A stretch of 8,608 bases of DNA, from assembly GCA_024644775.1 (NCBI GenBank), contig JAHEHB010000226.1:1-8608 (forward strand), in the 5' to 3' direction. Of this stretch, positions 6,750-8,608 are shown piece by piece. Source of the stretch: Deltaproteobacteria bacterium. GTDB taxonomy: Bacteria; Desulfobacterota; Desulfobacteria; Desulfobacterales; SURF-15. The position numbers were made by a program, and so were the translations under genes. The notes under the pieces are model-generated. The model had not been told where the DNA came from, did not search any database, and saw only the letters and a program-made list of their open reading frames with translations. Numbering within the stretch: position 1 is the stretch's first letter; the number at the start of each line of letters is the position of its first letter.

Positions 6750-6801
6750 AGTTTTTATTCACCACGAAGAGCACGAAGACGCACGAAGTTAAATAAAAAC
6801 T
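6750..6801. repeat. CACGAAG short repeat bracketed by a 10-bp AT-rich inverted repeat
   Basis: Three copies of CACGAAG occur at 6763-6769, 6772-6778 and 6782-6788. They are framed by AGTTTTTATT (6750-6759) and its exact reverse complement AATAAAAACT (6792-6801). From memory, strings of CACGAAG-type units (ACCACGAAGGACACGAAG and similar) are common dispersed extragenic repeats in environmental anaerobe genomes. The loop is too long and the stem too AT-rich to call an intrinsic terminator with confidence. It lies in the 200-base gap between the activase and GRE 2. Confidence 0.5.
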
Positions 6802-6903
6802 CTTACTTTGTATTTTTTGCGGTAGATTTTGAACATGAAAAATAAGTTATATCCAGATAATCACGTACATATGTATCCAAAATCGATTTTCCTGCGGAAA
6901 TTC

Positions 6904-6910
6904 AGGAGGG
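6904..6910 (+). promoter_or_regulatory. Ribosome binding site of GRE 2
   Basis: AGGAGGG lies four bases before the ATG at 6915. It is strong and fixes the GRE 2 start, which begins directly with a family-like N-terminus. Confidence 0.8.
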
Positions 6911-6914
6911 AAAA

Positions 6915-8608
6915 ATGAATGCAAGGATTGAACAGCTGAGAAAGCACTTTGTGGAAAGCGACCGACATGTGGATATCGAGCGTGCGGTCATTGTTACGAA
7001 AGTATACAGGGAAAATGAAGAGAAACCGCAGATTATAAAGAGAGCGTTGGCACTCGATGCGATCCTCTCCCGGGTGCATATCGAGGTTCGGGAAGATGAA
7101 CTCATCGTAGGGAATCATGCCAAAAAATGCTGTGGTGTGCCGTTATTTCCTGAATACGCCATTGATTGGATCTTAAACGATATGGATACGTTTCCCACTC
7201 GGAAAGGGGACCGTTTTAATATTACAGAGGAGCAAAAACAAACCCTGCGGGATGTCCTGCCTTACTGGAAAGGCAAATGCCTGCGGGACAAAATCAAGGG
7301 TGCGCTTCCGCCTGAGCTTGAGGAGATGCTGAACTACGGTATTTTTGCCAATGAAAATTTTACCATGTCCGGCCCGGGCCACATGGTCCCGGATTATGAA
7401 TCTGTGCTGCAACAGGGTTTAAAGAAGATAAAAGAAACGTGTTTGGAACGATTGAAGGACCTGGCTCCGGGAGATCTCGAATATGACGAAAAATATCACC
7501 TATACAAAGCCTGCGGTATCGTTTGTGATGCGGTGATTAAATTTGCGAATCGATATGCCGAGGCAGCCGAGCGTCTGGCTGAACAGGAAACAAATGAAAC
7601 ACGGCGCGGGGAGCTTCTGAGGATCTGTCAAAACTGCCGTTGCGTCCCGGCAGAACCGGCCAAAAATTTTTGGCAGGCGCTTCAGTGCATGTATTTTTTC
7701 CAGGTGGCGATACAAACAGAGGCCAATGGGCTGGCCATTGCGTTGGGTGTGCCCGACCAGACCCTCTACCCCTATTATCGTAAGGATGTAGAAGCGGGTC
7801 ATTTGACAAAAGAAGGGGCACTTGAACTCATCGACTGTTTCTACTTAAAGCTTGGGGAGTTAGACAAAATCTATTCCAATGCGGCAACAAGATATCTGCA
7901 AGGGCCGGGCCACGGTCAAACGGTTACGTTGGGAGGTGTCACCAAAGACGGCAGAGACGCGACAAATGAATTGTCGCATCTGTTTCTCCTGGCGGATCGT
8001 GATATTCGTCTAGTTCAGCCGGATTTGGGTGTTAGGATTCACCGCACCACACCGAATGACTTTCTGCGGGAGGTCTGTATCAATATGAAGGAGGGTTTGA
8101 CAAAACCCAAAGTGTTTAACGACGACGTCGTTGTTCAGTCCATGCTGGATCTCGGAATGACCCTGGAGGACGCCAGGTATTGGGGTGCGTTAGGCTGCTG
8201 TGAGCCGGTGGTTTGCGGAAAAACAAACAGTTGGGGAAATTCAGGGCATTTAAATTTGGCAAAGTGCCTGGAACTGGCGTTAAACGATGGGAAATGCGTG
8301 TTTTCCGAAGAGCAGATGGGGCCGCATACCGGGGAACCGACGGCATTTCAAAGTTTTGAAGACGTTCTGTCTGCCTTTAAGAGGCAAATTGAATATTTTG
8401 TCAAACATCTTGTTCTTTACGATAACATTATTGACCGGTATCAGGCCCAGGAGGCGCCATTGCCGCTTTATTCCATTGTTATTCGAGATTGTCTCGAGAC
8501 AGGAAAAGAGTTCAATAAAGGCGGCGCAAGATACAACACCACTTCACCGCTGGGGGTCGGACCCATAACCACCGGAGATTCGCTGGCTGCCATAAAGACG
8601 CTGGTATT
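6915..8608 (+). CDS. Glycyl radical enzyme 2 (PFL / glycerol-dehydratase-like family), 3' end cut by window
   Basis: A second GRE, open to the window edge with 564 codons visible, so the C-terminal glycyl-radical loop is not seen. DELIVGNHAKK (61-71), PLFPEYAIDW (76-85), PYWKGK (116-121) and PGHMVPDYESVL (154-165) parallel GRE 1. FNDDVVVQSMLDLGMTLEDA leads into GALGCCEPVVCGKT (424-437), giving C428 as catalytic cysteine and E430 as acid/base residue. KGGARYN (535-541) and TGDSLAAIK follow the usual family pattern. Unlike GRE 1, the pocket segment reads NGLAIALGVPDQ (271-282) instead of NGHSISFGRFDQ, so the His-Ser pair is Leu-Ala. It is unusually cysteine-rich, with 18 visible, including C72-C73 and C238/C241/C243. 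It is the same orientation as GRE 1 and the activase but 200 bases downstream, so it may have its own promoter. Its substrate probably differs from that of GRE 1. Confidence 0.88.
   Translation, partial: MNARIEQLRKHFVESDRHVDIERAVIVTKVYRENEEKPQIIKRALALDAILSRVHIEVREDELIVGNHAKKCCGVPLFPEYAIDWILNDMDTFPTRKGDRFNITEEQKQTLRDVLPYWKGKCLRDKIKGALPPELEEMLNYGIFANENFTMSGPGHMVPDYESVLQQGLKKIKETCLERLKDLAPGDLEYDEKYHLYKACGIVCDAVIKFANRYAEAAERLAEQETNETRRGELLRICQNCRCVPAEPAKNFWQALQCMYFFQVAIQTEANGLAIALGVPDQTLYPYYRKDVEAGHLTKEGALELIDCFYLKLGELDKIYSNAATRYLQGPGHGQTVTLGGVTKDGRDATNELSHLFLLADRDIRLVQPDLGVRIHRTTPNDFLREVCINMKEGLTKPKVFNDDVVVQSMLDLGMTLEDARYWGALGCCEPVVCGKTNSWGNSGHLNLAKCLELALNDGKCVFSEEQMGPHTGEPTAFQSFEDVLSAFKRQIEYFVKHLVLYDNIIDRYQAQEAPLPLYSIVIRDCLETGKEFNKGGARYNTTSPLGVGPITTGDSLAAIKTLV

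Noticed and set aside
6763..6788. CACGAAG copies as the start of a CRISPR array
   Set aside because: Units are 7 bases with 2-3 base spacing; there are no 25-40 base repeats or unique spacers.
7500..8346. Minus-strand open frames opposite GRE 2
   Set aside because: They are antisense to a clear GRE reading frame and show no recognisable family features.

Overview
The window reads as a stretch of chromosome from a strict anaerobe. I infer this from two glycyl radical enzymes (GREs), which oxygen destroys, their iron-sulfur activase, and an old-yellow-enzyme-type reductase that keeps a 4Fe-4S cysteine set. Protein style and repeats suggest a Desulfobacterota-like (sulfate-reducer-type) bacterium, but no taxonomic marker is present, so this is inference.

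Left part, minus strand (1-2829): a Na+/phosphate cotransporter-family gene whose 3' end is cut by the window edge, with a good sigma-70-type promoter just upstream. Above it is a 67-codon winged-helix-like ORF that looks like an orphaned C-terminal piece of a larger protein. Next comes a complete single-domain NADH:flavin oxidoreductase (old yellow enzyme family). Its start is moved to 2829 because a perfect Shine-Dalgarno lies there.

Divergent intergenic region (2830-3344): about 515 bases without a convincing gene. It holds a 154-base element bounded by imperfect inverted repeats of 27 and 29 bases. Inside are several palindromes, including a REP-like hairpin. It looks like a MITE or a mobile REP composite.

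Right part, plus strand (3345-8608): GRE 1 (801 aa, complete), a GRE-activating radical SAM enzyme (306 aa, complete), a 200-base gap with a short CACGAAG repeat bracketed by an AT-rich inverted repeat, then GRE 2 (564 codons visible, cut by the window edge before its glycyl-radical loop). Both GREs carry Gly-Cys-Cys-Glu-Pro at the catalytic cysteine instead of the Gly-Cys-Val-Glu-Pro I expect in diol-dehydratase-like GREs. They differ from each other in likely substrate-contact segments, so they probably act on different substrates or at different steps while possibly sharing the one activase seen. No substrate can be assigned from sequence alone. The divergent flavin reductase could process an unsaturated product, but that is speculation.

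No tRNA, rRNA, CRISPR array, transposase gene or convincing intrinsic terminator was seen.
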